A stretch of 6,373 bases of DNA, taken from assembly GCA_021780625.1 (NCBI GenBank), contig JAJXYI010000139.1:1-6373 (forward strand), in the 5' to 3' direction. Shown here piece after piece: positions 1-6,063 of the stretch. Numbering within the stretch: position 1 is the stretch's first letter; every line of letters begins with the position of its first letter. Below the pieces are notes generated by a model that saw only the letters and a program-made list of their open reading frames with translations, was not told the DNA's origin and did not search any database. This stretch comes from a bacterium (GTDB taxonomy: Bacteria > Verrucomicrobiota > Verrucomicrobiae > Opitutales > Opitutaceae). The position numbers and the translations under genes were made by a program.

Positions 1-1
1 C

Positions 2-982
2 CTCACGCCGCCGCGCGCCTTCAACATGATGTTCGAGACCTACGTCGGCGCGATGCGCGACGCCTCGGCAGTCGCCTACCTCCGCCCCGAAACCGCCCAG
101 GGCATGTTCGCCGACTTCCGCCCCGTCGTCGACACGGGCCGCGTCAAGCTCCCCTTCGGCATCGCCCAGATCGGAAAATCGTTCCGAAACGAGATCACGC
201 CCCGCAATTTCATCTTCCGCTCACGCGAGTTCGAGCAGATGGAGATGGAGTTCTTCATTCACGAGGACGACGACTGGGCGAAGTGGCACCGCCACTGGAT
301 CGACTGGTGCAAGAGCTGGCTTCACTCCATCGGCCTGCCCGAGTCTCACCTCAGCGAATACGACCATCCGAAGGCCAAGCTCGCCTTCTACTCGAAGGGC
401 ACCACCGACATCATGTTCCGCTACCCCTTCGGCGTGCAGGAATTGTGGGGCATCGCCGCGCGCGGCAATTATGACCTCAAGCAGCACGAGCAGCACAGCG
501 GCGTGCCCCAGGTCGTCTTCGACGAAGCCTCCAAGAAGAAGTTCGTCCCGCACGTGATCGAGCCCGCCGTCGGCGTCGACCGCATCGTCCTCGCCGTCCT
601 CTGCTCCGCCTATGCCGAGGAGCAGGTGAAGGACGACAAGGGCAACGTCGAGACCCGCGTAGTCCTCCGCCTCAGCCCCCGTGTCGCTCCGATCAAGGTC
701 GCCGTACTTCCCCTCCTCAAGAACAAGCCCGAACTCGTCAACCGCGCCCAGGAGCTCTACCGCCGCCTGAAGCGCCGTCACAATGTCTTCTACGACGAGT
801 CCGGCGCCATCGGCCGCCGCTACCGCCGTCAGGACGAGATCGGCACCCCATGGTGCGTCACGATCGACTTCGACACGATCGAGAAGGACGGCACGTTCAC
901 CCTCCGCGACCGCGACTCGATGCAGCAGACCCGCATCAAGGAGGAACAGCTCTTCGCCCTGCTCGAGGAAAAGGTCTTCTGA
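2..982 (+). CDS. glyQS: Glycyl-tRNA synthetase, single-chain (alpha2) type, 5'-truncated by the window edge
   Basis: Charges tRNA-Gly with glycine in the cytoplasm, using ATP. The frame is open from base 2, so the real start lies outside the window; the ATG codons at 26 and 29 are internal, because the upstream codons (LTPPRAFN) match the conserved family stretch before MMFET. The 326 residues seen (fragment numbering) contain the YLRPETAQG segment (26-34), class II motif 2 (about 60-83, FRNEITPR then FEQMEMEFF), class II motif 3 (EPAVGVDR, 187-194, with the ATP-binding Arg) and a C-terminal anticodon-binding domain (about 225-320) with [13 protein letters not shown] (271-283). This is the dimeric eukaryote-like type, not the bacterial glyQ/glyS tetramer. 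Roughly 150-250 N-terminal residues, including motif 1, are missing to the left. A terminator-like hairpin follows the TGA stop, and the gene appears unrelated in function to the operon downstream. Confidence 0.96.
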   Translation, partial: LTPPRAFNMMFETYVGAMRDASAVAYLRPETAQGMFADFRPVVDTGRVKLPFGIAQIGKSFRNEITPRNFIFRSREFEQMEMEFFIHEDDDWAKWHRHWIDWCKSWLHSIGLPESHLSEYDHPKAKLAFYSKGTTDIMFRYPFGVQELWGIAARGNYDLKQHEQHSGVPQVVFDEASKKKFVPHVIEPAVGVDRIVLAVLCSAYAEEQVKDDKGNVETRVVLRLSPRVAPIKVAVLPLLKNKPELVNRAQELYRRLKRRHNVFYDESGAIGRRYRRQDEIGTPWCVTIDFDTIEKDGTFTLRDRDSMQQTRIKEEQLFALLEEKVF

Positions 983-1029
983 CCTCCGGAACCACGCCGT
1001 CCGTGCAGGCCTCGCCTTAACACCCACTC

Positions 1030-1062
1030 CGGCCCGCCCGCGCCTCCCGCGCTGGCGGGCCG
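1030..1062 (+). terminator. Probable intrinsic terminator hairpin after glyQS
   Basis: CGGCCCGCC (1030-1038) pairs perfectly with GGCGGGCCG (1054-1062). Inside it, CGCG (1039-1042) pairs with CGCG (1048-1051), leaving a 5-nt loop and a 2-nt CT bulge (1052-1053). The stem is very stable and sits 47 nt after the glyQS stop. The following tract is weak (CGGTGTTTG, only three consecutive T), so termination may be partial or Rho-assisted. Confidence 0.6.
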
Positions 1063-1078
1063 CGGTGTTTGATGCACC

Positions 1079-1100
1079 TTGTCACGCAACCGTCACGCGC
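1079..1100 (+). promoter_or_regulatory. Pho-box-like tandem repeat upstream of phnD
   Basis: Two 11-bp units, TTGTCACGCAA (1079-1089) and CCGTCACGCGC (1090-1100), share an identical GTCACGC core (1081-1087 and 1092-1098) with exactly one helical turn between them. The known PhoB box is a pair of CTGTCAT-like heptamers separated by 4 nt; here the heptamers are TTGTCAC and CCGTCAC with a 4-nt spacer, and TTGTCAC is a heptamer form that occurs in characterised Pho boxes. The spacers are GC-rich rather than AT-rich, which counts against the match. The position directly ahead of a phosphorus-uptake operon supports PhoB-type control by inference. Confidence 0.5.
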
Positions 1101-1117
1101 ACACCGCCGCTTTCAGC

Positions 1118-1123
1118 TACAAT
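1118..1123 (+). promoter_or_regulatory. Possible -10 hexamer (TACAAT), doubtful
   Basis: TACAAT matches the sigma-70 -10 consensus at five of six positions in an otherwise GC-rich region, and lies 21 nt after the second GTCAC heptamer. However, a start point about 7 nt downstream (around 1130) would leave the ribosome-binding site at 1125-1129 outside the transcript. Either the true -10 is elsewhere or the leader is very short. Confidence 0.2.
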
Positions 1124-1124
1124 C

Positions 1125-1129
1125 AGGAG
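1125..1129 (+). promoter_or_regulatory. Ribosome-binding site of phnD (AGGAG)
   Basis: AGGAG lies 8 nt before the ATG at 1138. It decides the start of the binding-protein gene, because the upstream in-frame ATG codons at 1069 and 1072 would add 23 and 22 residues ahead of a normal lipoprotein signal peptide. Confidence 0.8.
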
Positions 1130-1137
1130 TGTCTCCC

Positions 1138-2058
1138 ATGAACCGCCACCTCAGTCGCCTCCTCTCCACCTGTCTCGCCCTGCTCCTCGCCGGCCTCGCC
1201 CTCTCGGGCTGCTCGGACCGCGCCCCGCTCGGCACCAAGGACAACCCGATCAAGCTGTTCTTCACCCCCTCGGTCGAGGCGAAGACCATGCAGGATCAGT
1301 CTGAGATCATCCGCGAATACCTGGAGGCCCACACGCCCTACAAATTCCAGGTCGCCATCCCCGCCAGCTACGTCGCCGTCGTCGAATCCTTCGGCACCAA
1401 GCGCGCCGACGTCGCCGTGCTGAACACTTTCGGCTACCTCCTCGCCAATGAGAAATACGGCGTCCAGGCCCGCCTCAAAGTCATCCGCTACGGCCTGTCT
1501 TCCTACCGCTCGCAGATCATCGTCCGCGCCGATCGCGGCATCAACAGCATCAAGGACCTTCAGGGCAAACGCTTCGCCTTCGTCGATCCCGTATCCGCTT
1601 CCGGATACCTGCTGCCCTACAAATACCTCCACGACCACGGCGTGACCCTCGGTGACACCGTCTTCGCCCAGAAACACGACAACGTCGTCACGATGGTCTA
1701 CCAGGGCCAGGTCGACGCCGGCGCGACCTTCTACAGCCCGCCCGAGAACGGTCACATCGAGGACGCCCGCCGTCTCGTGCTCTCCCAGTTCCCCGACGTC
1801 GCGCAGAAGGTGAAGATCCTCGCCCTCACCGACGAGATTCCCAACGACCCCGTCGCCTTCCGCAAGGGGCTGCCCGAGGAAATGAAACGCACGATCGCCA
1901 ACGCGCTCGTCACCTTCGTCCACACTCCCGCGGGACGGCGCGCGTTCACCGCGCTCTACGACGTGACCGATCTCACCCCGGCCACCGACGCCGACTACGA
2001 TTCCGTCCGCAATCTGCTCAAGCTCGTCGGCAAGTCCGCGAGCGACATGGTCAAATAG
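1138..2058 (+). CDS. phnD: Phosphonate/phosphite-type ABC transporter substrate-binding lipoprotein (PhnD family)
   Basis: Captures the substrate outside the cytoplasmic membrane and delivers it to the PhnE/PhnC importer. The 306-residue product starts with an Arg-containing n-region, a hydrophobic stretch (8-21) and a lipobox LSGC (22-25), predicting lipidation at Cys25 and a membrane-anchored binding protein. Family hallmarks follow: FFTPS near 41-45, ADVAVLNTFGY at 90-100, DPVSASGYLLP at 150-160, HDNVV at 180-184 and VDAGATFY at 192-199, in the usual two-lobe periplasmic-binding order. In many relatives the ligand loop reads DPxSTSG; here the Thr is Ala. The first gene of its operon, it has the operon's only good Shine-Dalgarno site and follows a Pho-box-like repeat. 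phnC begins 7 nt after its stop. The family is clear, but the ligand (phosphonate, phosphite, or less likely phosphate or another oxyanion) is not. Confidence 0.9.
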   Translation: MNRHLSRLLSTCLALLLAGLALSGCSDRAPLGTKDNPIKLFFTPSVEAKTMQDQSEIIREYLEAHTPYKFQVAIPASYVAVVESFGTKRADVAVLNTFGYLLANEKYGVQARLKVIRYGLSSYRSQIIVRADRGINSIKDLQGKRFAFVDPVSASGYLLPYKYLHDHGVTLGDTVFAQKHDNVVTMVYQGQVDAGATFYSPPENGHIEDARRLVLSQFPDVAQKVKILALTDEIPNDPVAFRKGLPEEMKRTIANALVTFVHTPAGRRAFTALYDVTDLTPATDADYDSVRNLLKLVGKSASDMVK

Positions 2059-2065
2059 CCGCCCC

Positions 2066-2839
2066 ATGGCCGACTCGCCGCTGATCCGCGTCTCCAATCT
2101 CCAGAAGGTCTACCCCAACGGCGTGCACGCGCTGAAGGGCGTGAGCTTCGACGTCCGGCCGGGCGAGTTCCTCGTCGTCATCGGCCTCAGCGGTTCGGGC
2201 AAGTCGACGCTGCTCCGGAGCCTCAACCACCTCGTCGAGCCGACTTCCGGCAACATCGAGTTCAAGGGTCGCGACATCACCCACCCCGACGCCCGCACGG
2301 CCCGCGAGCTGCGCACGCGGATGGCGATGATCTTCCAGCATTTCAACCTGGTCGGGCGGCACAGCGTGCTCTCCAACGCGCTCATGGGCGCACTCCACCG
2401 CACGCCCGTCTGGCGCAGCATGGCCGGGCTCTTCTCCGAGGAGGATCGCCACCTCGCCCAGCACTACCTCGACCTCGTCGGCATCGGCGCCAAGTCCCGC
2501 GTCCGAGCCGACAGCCTCAGCGGCGGCCAGCAGCAGCGCGTCGCGATCGCCCGCGCGCTCATGCAGAAGCCCGAGGTCCTGCTCGCCGATGAGCCCGTCG
2601 CGAGCCTCGACCCCGCAACCTGCCACACGGTCATGGACTATCTCCGGAAAGTGAATACCGAGCTCGGCATCACGATCCTCTGCAACCTGCACTTCCTGAG
2701 CCTCGTCCGCGAGTACGGCACGCGCGTCATCGCGCTGAAGGGCGGCGAGATCGTGTTCGCCGGTTCGCCCTCGGAAATCGACGACGCCTGGTTCGCCCGA
2801 ATCTACGGCGAGGGCGCCCGGGAAATGCACATCCGCTGA
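2066..2839 (+). CDS. phnC: Phosphonate/phosphite-type ABC transporter ATP-binding protein (PhnC family)
   Basis: The cytoplasmic ATPase that powers the importer. At 257 residues it has the usual PhnC length and a complete motif set: Walker A GLSGSGKST (40-48), Q-loop Gln91 in MIFQHFNLV, signature LSGGQQQRVAIARAL (151-165), Walker B VLLADEP (171-177) with catalytic Glu176, D-loop SLDP (180-183) and the switch His209 in CNLHFL. The MIFQHFNL context and the NLH switch are typical of PhnC rather than of PstB or amino-acid importers. The ATG at 2066 lies 7 nt after the phnD stop, with no recognisable Shine-Dalgarno sequence, so translation is probably coupled to phnD. phnE starts 13 nt after its stop. 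Every catalytic residue I can check is intact. Confidence 0.93.
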   Translation: MADSPLIRVSNLQKVYPNGVHALKGVSFDVRPGEFLVVIGLSGSGKSTLLRSLNHLVEPTSGNIEFKGRDITHPDARTARELRTRMAMIFQHFNLVGRHSVLSNALMGALHRTPVWRSMAGLFSEEDRHLAQHYLDLVGIGAKSRVRADSLSGGQQQRVAIARALMQKPEVLLADEPVASLDPATCHTVMDYLRKVNTELGITILCNLHFLSLVREYGTRVIALKGGEIVFAGSPSEIDDAWFARIYGEGAREMHIR

Positions 2840-2852
2840 ACCCACGTCCGCG

Positions 2853-3884
2853 ATGAAAACCAAGGCCCTCGTCTTCGACGCCCTGTCCCTCGCCTACTTC
2901 GCCGCGCTCGCGCTCGCCGCCGCCCTCCACCCGACCGCCCGCGAGTTCCAGCACTTCTTCCAGTCCGCCGCCAGGGGCTTCGGCCTCGTCGCCGGCCTGC
3001 TCGCCCTCGGGGGACTCGCCGCGTATCCATTCCACCGCTTCAAGTCACGCACGCTCGGCTCCGCCATCTTCGCGGGCCCCGTACGCGATCCCGCACCCCC
3101 GCCACCCTGGTACCGAAACCTCGCCGTCATCCACTTCATCCTCCTCTTCGGTCTCACCTGCTACGTCGGCGGGGTCATGACCCAGCTCAGCCTCCGCGAC
3201 ATGCTCGACGCCGACGGGCTCGGCGGCGCCAAGCGCCTCGGGCTCGCACTCGCGACCCCGAACTGGAAGGTCCTGCCCGACGCCATCCTCGCGACGCTCC
3301 AGACGATCTACATGGCGTTTCTCGCGACCGTCTTCGCGATCCCCGTCTCCTTCCTGCTCAGTTTCCCCGCCGCAAAAAACATCGCGAGTCGCTCCCGGGC
3401 CGGCCTCGCACTTTACAGCGTGCTGCGCCTGATCCTCAACGTCACCCGCTCCGTCGAGGCCCTCGTCTGGGCGATCATCTTCGGCGTCTGGGTCGGCATC
3501 GGCCCCTTTGCCGGAATGCTCGCCCTGTTCGTCCACTCGGTCGCCTCCCTCACGAAGCAATACTCCGAGATCATCGAGTGCGTCTCGCACGGCCCCGTCG
3601 AAGGCATCCAGTCGACGGGTGCCTCGCTCGTGCAGGAGCTCTGGTTCGGAATCGTGCCGCAGATCATCCTCCCGTACACGTCGTTCACGATCTACCGCTG
3701 GGACATCAACGTCCGCATGGCCACGATCGTCGGCCTCGTGGGCGGCGGCGGCATCGGCACCCTGCTCAATGAATATCAGGGCGAGGCCCTCTGGCACGAG
3801 GTCGGCTGCATCATCGTGGTCATTGCCATCGTCGTCTGGCTGATGGACAGCGCCTCCGCCTACCTTCGCGAAGCGATCAAGTAG
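2853..3884 (+). CDS. phnE: Phosphonate/phosphite-type ABC transporter permease (PhnE family) with N-terminal membrane extension
   Basis: The membrane channel of the importer, probably a homodimer docking PhnC. The canonical permease core lies at about 138-343: TM around 145-171, ALVWAIIFGVWVGIGP (203-218), the EAA-type coupling loop EGIQSTGAS to IILP (250-274), and the PhnE hallmark RWDINVR followed by a GGGGIG turn (282-302), then a last TM at 317-331. At 343 residues it is longer than typical PhnE proteins (about 260-290). The extra part holds two hydrophobic segments (about 7-25 and 43-60) and a proline-rich linker (DPAPPPPW, 79-86) before the TM at about 90-110 that corresponds to the usual first helix. 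The start at 2853 has no clear Shine-Dalgarno site; TTG/GTG alternatives are not better. It is the last gene of the operon, ending 10 nt from a convergent gene. Confidence 0.9.
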   Translation: MKTKALVFDALSLAYFAALALAAALHPTAREFQHFFQSAARGFGLVAGLLALGGLAAYPFHRFKSRTLGSAIFAGPVRDPAPPPPWYRNLAVIHFILLFGLTCYVGGVMTQLSLRDMLDADGLGGAKRLGLALATPNWKVLPDAILATLQTIYMAFLATVFAIPVSFLLSFPAAKNIASRSRAGLALYSVLRLILNVTRSVEALVWAIIFGVWVGIGPFAGMLALFVHSVASLTKQYSEIIECVSHGPVEGIQSTGASLVQELWFGIVPQIILPYTSFTIYRWDINVRMATIVGLVGGGGIGTLLNEYQGEALWHEVGCIIVVIAIVVWLMDSASAYLREAIK

Positions 3885-3898
3885 GCCCCGGCGCCTAC
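3881..3898. terminator. Inverted repeat spanning both convergent stop codons; possible bidirectional terminator
   Basis: GTAGGC (3881-3886) is the exact reverse complement of GCCTAC (3893-3898), with a 6-nt CCCGGC loop. The left arm contains the TAG stop of phnE and the right arm the TAG stop of the opposite-strand gene, so both transcripts can form the same 6-bp hairpin. Neither strand has a U-tract after it (CCTTCCC on +, TTGATCG on -), so intrinsic termination would be weak. It could instead act as an mRNA 3'-end stabiliser or simply reflect the two stop contexts. Confidence 0.35.
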
Positions 3899-4197
3899 CC
3901 TTCCCAACCGAGCTGGCGCCGCGCCGTCGTCGAGAGTCGGTCCGGCGTCCAGGGCGGGTCCCAGGCCAGATAGACGTCCGCAGTCTCCACTCCGGGCATC
4001 GCCGCGAGCGCGGAGCGCGCTCCCTCGAGAATCACGTTGCCCGCGGGACACGACGGAGTCGTCAGCGTGAGGCCCACGTGGACCTCGCCTCCCTGGATGT
4101 CGACGTGAGTCAGCATCCCCAGTTCGACGATCGAGATGCCGTACTCCGGATCGAGTATCCCGGTCAGCACGACGCGCACGGCTTCTTCGGTGATCAT
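3895..4197 (-). CDS. MIP18/DUF59-family metal-sulfur cluster assembly factor
   Basis: A 100-residue single-domain protein of the DUF59 (MIP18, PaaD/SufT-like) family. These proteins assist maturation of iron-sulfur or other metal-sulfur centres in the cytoplasm. Visible hallmarks are the N-terminal helix ending in LDPEYGISIVELGML (15-29), a beta strand (HVGLTLTTPSCP, 40-51) carrying the conserved Cys50, and the late WDPPWTPDRL motif (about 79-88), where DPPWTP is typical of the family. The length equals a bare domain. Its ATG overlaps the upstream gene's TGA as ATGA, with no Shine-Dalgarno site, so expression is probably coupled to the membrane-protein gene. No suf or isc genes are in view, so it looks like a dedicated maturation factor of this operon rather than part of a general SUF cluster. 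That client relationship is inference. Confidence 0.88.
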   Translation of the reverse strand: MITEEAVRVVLTGILDPEYGISIVELGMLTHVDIQGGEVHVGLTLTTPSCPAGNVILEGARSALAAMPGVETADVYLAWDPPWTPDRLSTTARRQLGWEG

Positions 4198-5546
4198 AAG
4201 AGTGATTCGTTCAACGGCCGCCCGCGCCGCCAGAGGTGCGCTGCGACCGGTCCGTGATTGGCGAGGCTCGCCAGCGAGGCGGCGAGGATCGCCGCCCAGC
4301 CCGCCACCAGCCAGGAAGCCTCAGACCGCGCAAGCCCCAGGAGCACCAGGACGAGGCCGAGGAGATGTAGCTCAAACCAGGCACGCTCCAGCGCCGGCGA
4401 CGGCAGCTTCGAGGCCAGCGGCACCGGCTCCCGCCCGATCACCGGACCGTAACGGCGCATCCACACGAGGAACGGCACGATCTTCAGCATCATCCCTCCG
4501 ACCGAAAGCGCCAGCGCCCCGACGATCGCCAGGAATCCGTAGGCCACCTCGCCATTCATCGAAAACGCGTCCCCCGCCCCCGGCCACGCCGCCAGCACGA
4601 TGCCAAGCACCCAGGCCGCAGCCAGTGCGCCCCCTCCCGCAAGGAAGGCGCGTACTCCCGTGTCCAGCATCCGCTTCCGCCGGCTCCTGACGACCGACCA
4701 CGCCTCGGCCGCGCTCATCGCCAGCCCCATCGCGATCGTCGCCCCAAACACCACACGCGCGACGGGAATGTCCTCCGCCAGCGCAAAAATCAGTCCGATC
4801 AGCCCCGCCTGCGTGTGCCCCAGGCCCGACGCCACGCGCATCCAGTTTTTCACGTCCCCGAGCGTGAACATCGGAAGCAGTCTGAACGCCGCGCCCTGAA
4901 GCAGCGTCACGTAGAACCCTACGATCCCCATGTGCGCATGCACCTTCAGCCACGTCGCGCTGTTCCCCGGCAGGATCGGATGCACCCGATTCAACGCCAG
5001 CAGGAACCCCGCCACCACCGTCGTGCCGAGCCAGAAGGCCGCGAAACCAAAGGCCCAGGCCACCGCATCCTTTGTGCGCGCCCTCGCAATCGTCACGGCC
5101 ATGTTCAGCGACGCCGATAGCGCCCCCGTCGCCACGAGCGCACCTCCCGCCGCCACCCACGCGAAATTCCCGCGGAGAAATCCCACCACCATCACCGGCA
5201 CTCCCGTCGCGTGCAGCACTCCGTGTATCCACGCGAGCCTCGGCCAGGCCAGCTCCTCTCCCACCGCAACTGACAGAAGCTGATAGATTCCGCCAAAGGT
5301 CGCGCTTCCGAGGAACCCCAGCACCCACGCATGGGTGAGTGCCAGGATGCGCGGATCCGATGCTCCGTCGAGGAACGCGGCCGCATGCACGAGGCCGAGC
5401 AGCGGCGCTGCCAGCAGCCACGCGCCCGCGAGGCCGAACCACGCGAGCGACAACGTCGCCTGCGTGGCCATCGGTCCTGGACGGGGCGCCACCGGAGCGG
5501 CCGCCCGCACCTCAGGCGCGCGAGATGCTGTTAAGCCAGCTGCCAT
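4194..5546 (-). CDS. Polytopic membrane protein resembling heme-copper oxidase subunit I / NnrS-type proteins
   Basis: A 450-residue, very hydrophobic protein with about 12 predicted membrane segments (starting near 32, 67, 105, 129, 161, 203, 242, 265, 300, 333, 390 and 410). Histidines sit in or at the edge of helices: His72 (ALTHAWVLGFLGS), His108 and His112 (WIHGVLHATG), His203 and His205 (KVHAHMGIVGF). Conserved-looking stretches include GGIYQLLSVAVGE (85-97), FRLLPMFTLGD (221-231) and a KIVPFLVWMRRYGP segment in the third quarter. This pattern recalls small cytochrome-oxidase-subunit-I-like proteins found in denitrification gene clusters; it suggests heme or metal binding, but no known catalytic centre can be assigned. 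A start at 5567 is also open, but AGGAG 7 nt upstream selects the ATG at 5546. The first 35 nt overlap the preceding gene out of frame, and its stop overlaps the DUF59 start. Confidence 0.75.
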   Translation of the reverse strand: MAAGLTASRAPEVRAAAPVAPRPGPMATQATLSLAWFGLAGAWLLAAPLLGLVHAAAFLDGASDPRILALTHAWVLGFLGSATFGGIYQLLSVAVGEELAWPRLAWIHGVLHATGVPVMVVGFLRGNFAWVAAGGALVATGALSASLNMAVTIARARTKDAVAWAFGFAAFWLGTTVVAGFLLALNRVHPILPGNSATWLKVHAHMGIVGFYVTLLQGAAFRLLPMFTLGDVKNWMRVASGLGHTQAGLIGLIFALAEDIPVARVVFGATIAMGLAMSAAEAWSVVRSRRKRMLDTGVRAFLAGGGALAAAWVLGIVLAAWPGAGDAFSMNGEVAYGFLAIVGALALSVGGMMLKIVPFLVWMRRYGPVIGREPVPLASKLPSPALERAWFELHLLGLVLVLLGLARSEASWLVAGWAAILAASLASLANHGPVAAHLWRRGRPLNESLL

Positions 5547-6054
5547 CAGGATTCTCCTCACTCGCAACCGTGAATCGCTGCGACTCCAGCTCGGCGATCA
5601 GATGCACCGGCTTCCGGTCGGTAAGCGCCCTCAGGACTTTGTTCCTGGGCAGGTTCGAAATCGCGGAAAGGATCCGCATCATCGGCTCCGGCGGCTCCAG
5701 CCCCCGCGCATCGACATCCACGGTCTCCACGGTCTTTGCCTCGCCGCAGTGCGTCCGCGCACCCTGCTCGGGCGTGAACGTCGGAGCCCCAACGTCGCCC
5801 TCCGCCCGACGGGCGATCCGCACCGCGAAGACGTCGGGCCCGCGATCCTCGTAGGTCCAGTCAAACTCGCCGGGAAACAGCGCCGAGAACTGGTAGTAGA
5901 GCGGGATCGGATCATGGTCGTTCACCAGGACAAAGCTGCGTCCGGGTTTGAGCAGGCGCCATTGTTCCATGATCAGGCCATGCTTGATGCTGCACGGGAT
6001 TTCGCGAGCGTCGAATCGGTCCGACGCGTGAGGAGTGGGTTCGGTCGTGTTCAT
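5512..6054 (-). CDS. Tandem DUF2249 protein
   Basis: A soluble 180-residue protein with two divergent DUF2249 domains. The first (about 13-82) shows the typical order DAR (15-17), KH (24-25), LLKPG (34-38), VNDHDPIPL (44-52), a WTYEDRGPD segment (66-74) and VRIAR (78-82). After a linker (83-108), the second (about 109-179) reads VDVDARGLEPPEPM (112-125), then LTDRKPVHL and a final DGSW (170-173). DUF2249 is related to the TusA/SirA fold, but TusA's catalytic Cys-Pro pair is absent here: the matching site is LEPPEP, so sulfur relay by that Cys is not expected. The function of the family is not settled; it is often found beside hemerythrin, cupin and NO-response genes. The ATG is 9 nt after the cupin stop, preceded by a T-rich TTTTTTCTC leader and no Shine-Dalgarno site. 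Its 3' end overlaps the next gene by 35 nt. Confidence 0.85.
   Translation of the reverse strand: MNTTEPTPHASDRFDAREIPCSIKHGLIMEQWRLLKPGRSFVLVNDHDPIPLYYQFSALFPGEFDWTYEDRGPDVFAVRIARRAEGDVGAPTFTPEQGARTHCGEAKTVETVDVDARGLEPPEPMMRILSAISNLPRNKVLRALTDRKPVHLIAELESQRFTVASEENPDGSWLNSISRA
5554..5558 (-). promoter_or_regulatory. Ribosome-binding site of the 12-TM protein gene, inside the DUF2249 gene
   Basis: The minus strand reads AGGAG-AATCCTG-ATG, a 7-nt spacer to the ATG at 5546. The site lies within the last codons of the DUF2249 gene, so ribosomes finishing that gene can reinitiate here. It decides the start over the in-frame ATG at 5567. Confidence 0.8.
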
Positions 6055-6063
6055 GAGAAAAAA

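Noticed and set aside
1069..1084. TTGATG...TTGTCA as an FNR site or sigma-70 -35
   Set aside because: There is no ATCAA half-site after TTGAT. TTGTCA resembles a -35, but no good -10 occurs 16-18 nt later; it is better explained as part of the 11-bp direct repeat.
1069..1137. Upstream ATG (1069) as the phnD start
   Set aside because: It would put 23 hydrophilic residues before the signal peptide, has no Shine-Dalgarno site, and would overlap the Pho-box-like repeat. The ATG at 1138 has AGGAG at 8 nt and gives a normal lipoprotein signal.
1123..2097. Long minus-strand open frame (324 codons) opposite phnD
   Set aside because: It is the mirror of a clear PhnD-family gene, and its product is a Gly/Glu/Asp/Val-rich string with no recognisable domain. 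Such frames are expected opposite GC-rich genes with GC-biased third positions.
2051..2863. Minus-strand open frame (270 codons) opposite phnC
   Set aside because: Low-complexity acidic product exactly opposite an intact ABC ATPase; no ribosome-binding site or family motif.
3045..3797. Minus-strand open frame (250 codons) opposite phnE, and the one at 221-1027 opposite glyQS
   Set aside because: Both are antisense shadows with Glu/Asp/Arg/Gly-biased composition and no domain.
4372..5442. Second minus-strand frame (356 codons) inside the 12-TM protein gene
   Set aside because: Same strand, other frame, Gly/Arg/Ala-rich product without structure. The overlapping frame encodes a convincing membrane protein with regularly spaced helices and operon-coupled ends.
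5547..5567. ATG at 5567 as start of the 12-TM protein gene
   Set aside because: The AGGAG at 5554-5558 lies inside that extension and is ideally placed for the ATG at 5546.
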